Assembly (NCBI RefSeq): GCF_030317035.1
Contig: NZ_JASZYK010000002.1
Span: 372,001 to 436,000, forward strand
DNA length: 64,000 nucleotides
Direction: 5' to 3'
DNA from: Variovorax sp. J22G73
GTDB lineage: Bacteria > Pseudomonadota > Gammaproteobacteria > Burkholderiales > Burkholderiaceae_C
Below are positions 63,211 through 64,000 of this stretch, in pieces. Each line of letters begins with the position of its first letter. Positions within the stretch are counted from its first letter, which is position 1. The translations under genes were made by a program, and so were the position numbers. The notes under the pieces were generated by a model. The model searched no databases. It was not told the origin of the DNA and saw nothing but the letters and a program-made list of their open reading frames with translations.

Positions 63211-64000
63211 TCACTTCGCCTTCTTCTGGTAACCGGGGTGCCAGCGCAGCCACCATTGCTCCAGGCCGCGCGCGAACAGGTCGGCCAGCTTGCCGAGCAG
63301 CGCGTACAGCAGGATGCCCACCAGCACGATGTCGGTCTGCAGGAACTCGCGGGCGTTCATCGTGAGGTAGCCGATGCCGGCCTGCGCCGAGATGGTTTCC
63401 GCCACGATCAGGATCACCCACATCAGCCCGAGTGAGAAGCGCAGCCCCACCAGGATGGACGACAGCGCCCCCGGCAGGATCACTTCGCGGTACAGCTGCC
63501 AGCGCGTCAGGCCATAGGTGCGGCCCATCTCGATGAGCTGCGGGTCGACGTTGCGAATGCCGTGGAAGGTGTTCAGGTAGATCGGGAAGAACACCGACAC
63601 CGAGATGAGGAACAGCTTGGCCGACTCGTCGATGCCGAACCACAGGATCACCAGCGGAATGAGCGCCAGCGCCGGAATGTTGCGCACCATCTGGATGGTG
63701 GAGTCGAGCAGCGTCTCGGCGAACTTCACCGAGCCCGTGAGCAGGCCCAGCGCCAGCCCGGCGCCGCCGCCGATGGCCAGCCCCGCCAGCGCGCGGCCCG
63801 CGCTCACCTTCACGTGCGTCCACAGCTCGCCGGAGGCCGTGAGCGTCCACGCGGCCTTGATGACGTCGATGGGTGCCGGCAGCACGCGCGTGCTGAGCCA
63901 GCCCAGCGACGACGCCACCTGCCAGAACACGATGAGCCCGACCGGCACCAGCCACGGCACCAGCCGGTGGGCCACGCCGACGGCGAAGTTGCTGAAGGCG
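63211..64000 (-). CDS. ssuC: Aliphatic sulfonate ABC transporter permease (SsuC-like), possibly truncated by the window
   Basis: A binding-protein-dependent permease with six helices; the EAA loop reads LIEMGRTYGLTRWQLYREVILPGALSSILVGLRFSLGLMWVILIVAETI. A GTG at 63975 would give 254 residues, but the frame stays open to the window edge and the upstream codons (NFAVGVAHRL) look native, so the real start is probably beyond 64000. It is the first of ssuC-ssuA-ssuB in the visible order. Confidence 0.88.
   Translation of the reverse strand, partial: AFSNFAVGVAHRLVPWLVPVGLIVFWQVASSLGWLSTRVLPAPIDVIKAAWTLTASGELWTHVKVSAGRALAGLAIGGGAGLALGLLTGSVKFAETLLDSTIQMVRNIPALALIPLVILWFGIDESAKLFLISVSVFFPIYLNTFHGIRNVDPQLIEMGRTYGLTRWQLYREVILPGALSSILVGLRFSLGLMWVILIVAETISAQAGIGYLTMNAREFLQTDIVLVGILLYALLGKLADLFARGLEQWWLRWHPGYQKKAK

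Overview
The window reads as a chromosomal segment of a high-GC betaproteobacterium, most likely Burkholderiales/Comamonadaceae and probably Variovorax. The grounds are gene content and order (tolB-pal-cpoB-tcdA; purD-hemF-nadD-rsfS-rlmH-maf-rng), the abundance of sulfur-acquisition genes and the codon use. The genus is an inference; no rRNA is present.

Region 1 (1-11185) is the right part of a prophage of a temperate, T7-like podovirus. It holds the end of the late (virion) genes, a holin-like protein, a GNAT acetyltransferase and the T7-type small and large terminase genes. A non-coding stretch follows, where the two ends of the phage genome are probably joined (about 4.0-4.8 kb). Then comes an early region of very small genes, many chained by ATGA or TGATG overlaps, then an XRE-type regulator and a tyrosine integrase. 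The integrase reading frame runs into the 3' part of a tRNA-Lys(TTT) gene that lies antisense to it, so the tRNA is the attachment site. The left end of the prophage is outside the window.

Two signals in the prophage are not explained by ordinary annotation. One is a tandem two-hairpin leader placed just before the ribosome binding site of at least five early genes; the second hairpin keeps a GCTKTT-like loop while its stem changes in a compensated way. The other is a recurring TAGCAYGA-centred motif in six places, one overlapping the -10 box of the likely early promoter. A boxA-like sequence lies in the early leader.

Region 2 (11.2-24.4 kb) is housekeeping: tRNA modification (tcdA), the Tol-Pal envelope system, msbA, then a long minus-strand operon purD-hemF-nadD-rsfS-rlmH-phyH-maf-rng, with yebC upstream.

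Region 3 (24.4-33.4 kb) has a plus-strand cassette (UbiE-like methyltransferase, FkbO/Hyg5-type chorismatase, lysophospholipid-type acyltransferase, family 2 glycosyltransferase) that resembles part of an aryl-polyene/xanthomonadin-type pathway. A MacA-MacB-outer-membrane-factor exporter faces it. Between them lies a large inverted pair of dispersed palindromic repeats.

Region 4 (33-38.6 kb) is a probable minus-strand operon of peroxiredoxin, a small serine hydrolase, the sulfate transporter (sbp-cysT-cysW-cysA) and dsbB. Region 5 (38.8-54.1 kb) is accessory metabolism: two LysR regulators beside a short-chain dehydrogenase and an azoreductase, a 6-phosphogluconate dehydrogenase, an FMN reductase, a polar amino-acid ABC transporter, a sulfonate-type binding protein with SolA-like and PanE-like enzymes, a HipA/YjjJ kinase with repeat-rich promoter DNA, a flavin-dependent halogenase-like protein and a secreted alpha/beta hydrolase.

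Region 6 (54.2-64 kb) is devoted to sulfur. A minus-strand operon encodes a rhodanese, serine O-acetyltransferase, a small XRE regulator, a family 2A encapsulin shell and its cysteine desulfurase cargo with a 255-residue disordered targeting tail. A molybdopterin-type TOBE protein, a nitroreductase-family reductase, O-acetylhomoserine sulfhydrylase and an aliphatic-sulfonate ABC transporter (SsuB-, SsuA- and SsuC-like, the last running off the window) follow. Together they suggest that sulfur from sulfonates or sulfate is made into cysteine/homocysteine, and that cysteine sulfur can be released inside a protein nanocompartment.
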